From Clostridia bacterium (GTDB lineage: Bacteria; Bacillota; Clostridia; Christensenellales; Pumilibacteraceae): a DNA stretch of 44,076 bases. The notes beneath the pieces are model-generated. The model saw nothing but the letters and a program-made list of their open reading frames with translations, was not told where the DNA came from and did not search any database. The position numbers and the translations under genes are program-made. The stretch covers positions 1-44,076 of the forward strand of contig JAGAPA010000026.1 of NCBI GenBank assembly GCA_017623455.1. The letters run 5' to 3'. Positions 43,774 to 44,076 of the stretch are shown here, in pieces; position 1 is the stretch's first letter; every line of letters starts with the position of its first letter.

Positions 43774-43900
43774 TAAAAAAGCTCTACCAAAAAAAAGAGT
43801 GATGTTTTTAGCGGAGAATTTGAAAACTCTACTAAGTGCGAGCATCGCATTTATCTGGACAAATACAGAATGGGCTAAACCCAAACCCTTATACAATCAG

Positions 43901-43948
43901 AAAGAGAGAACAAAACGGTTTATCGTCGAAATGTTCTCTCTTTTTCTG
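43901..43948 (+). terminator. Strong terminator after the SSB-like gene
   Basis: A perfect 12-bp stem, AAAGAGAGAACA (43901-43912) with TGTTCTCTCTTT (43932-43943), followed by T-rich sequence. Confidence 0.85.
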
Positions 43949-43950
43949 TT

Positions 43951-44076
43951 AGTGAAGTTTTCGCTGCCGCGAAAGTGAAGTTGCTATGCAGTGAAGTTTG
44001 TGCTACGCACAAGTGAAGTTAAGTTTGCCCATCACTTCGCCATCAGGCGAAACTTCACTCACAAAGTGAACTTCAC
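43951..44076. repeat. AGTGAAGTT hairpin-repeat array, cut by the window end
   Basis: Four direct copies of AGTGAAGTT (43951, 43974, 43990, 44012) and two inverted copies (AACTTCACT at 44051, AACTTCAC at 44069) alternate with short hairpins: TTCGC-TGCC-GCGAA, TGC-TAT-GCA, TTGTGC-TAC-GCACAA, TTCGCC-ATCA-GGCGAA and TCAC-AAA-GTGA. The hairpin sequences differ while the 9-mer is fixed. No coding role was seen. The array continues beyond the right edge. Confidence 0.85.

Noticed and set aside
43802-43978. A 58-residue frame after the SSB-like gene
   Set aside because: It runs through the strong terminator at 43901-43948 and into the repeat array and has only a weak binding site.
43951-44076. CRISPR array at the right edge
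   Set aside because: Repeats are only 9 bp, occur in both orientations, and the segments between them are themselves palindromes of 9-16 bp.

Overview
The window looks like chromosomal DNA from a low-GC anaerobic Clostridia-type Firmicute, probably uncultured and gut-associated. The evidence is an Rnf complex in the order C-D-G-E-A-B, an NfnAB bifurcating transhydrogenase, a class III (oxygen-sensitive) ribonucleotide reductase, strong AGGAGG-type ribosome binding sites, TTG starts, and sigma-A-type promoters with 17-bp spacers. Names rest on motifs and remembered family features; no database search was possible.

Left part (1-14,140), mostly accessory genes. It opens with the 3' end of an AraC-type regulator. 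Next is a 1059-residue lipoprotein with six Ig-like repeats, an SGNH/DUF4886-like domain and a recently duplicated C-terminal module. A candidate small transcript and an NAD-dependent epimerase follow. A convergent GH39-like glycosidase and a six-hairpin glycosidase are transcribed divergently from each other. Then come an unrecognised ferritin-like protein with ExxH motifs, a structured intergenic region, a small SGNH hydrolase, a 10-TM ArsP_2-type exporter with an unknown partner protein, and a DMT permease preceded by a possible 24-codon leader ORF.

Middle part (14,141-32,347), mostly housekeeping genes. nrdD has a promoter overlapped by two NrdR-box-like sites 32 bp apart and a terminator-like hairpin in its leader. 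A consensus promoter at 17,070 precedes a tightly packed run: a metallophosphoesterase lipoprotein, yfbR-like, nth, nfnA, nfnB, obgE, a nadD-yqeK fusion, rsfS and a PAP2 phosphatase. An FMN riboswitch then controls ribU, followed closely by tsaE, yhbY, tsaB, rimI, an alpha/beta hydrolase, a membrane-anchored MurF-like ligase and a fabG-like reductase.

Right part (32,348-44,076). A 1078-residue surface protein with four related beta-sandwich units and a charged cytoplasmic tail lies on the minus strand. Two half-size TauE/SafE-type genes follow, then the six-gene Rnf operon, a polysaccharide deacetylase and a two-OB-fold SSB-like protein. The window ends inside an array of AGTGAAGTT repeats separated by short hairpins.

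Functionally, NfnAB exchanges electrons among NADH, NADPH and ferredoxin, and Rnf couples ferredoxin oxidation to an ion gradient, so together they set the redox economy of the cell. The most unusual items are the right-edge repeat array, the nadD-yqeK fusion with an altered signature, the HD-to-HE change in the YfbR-like protein, and the unnamed ferritin-like protein.
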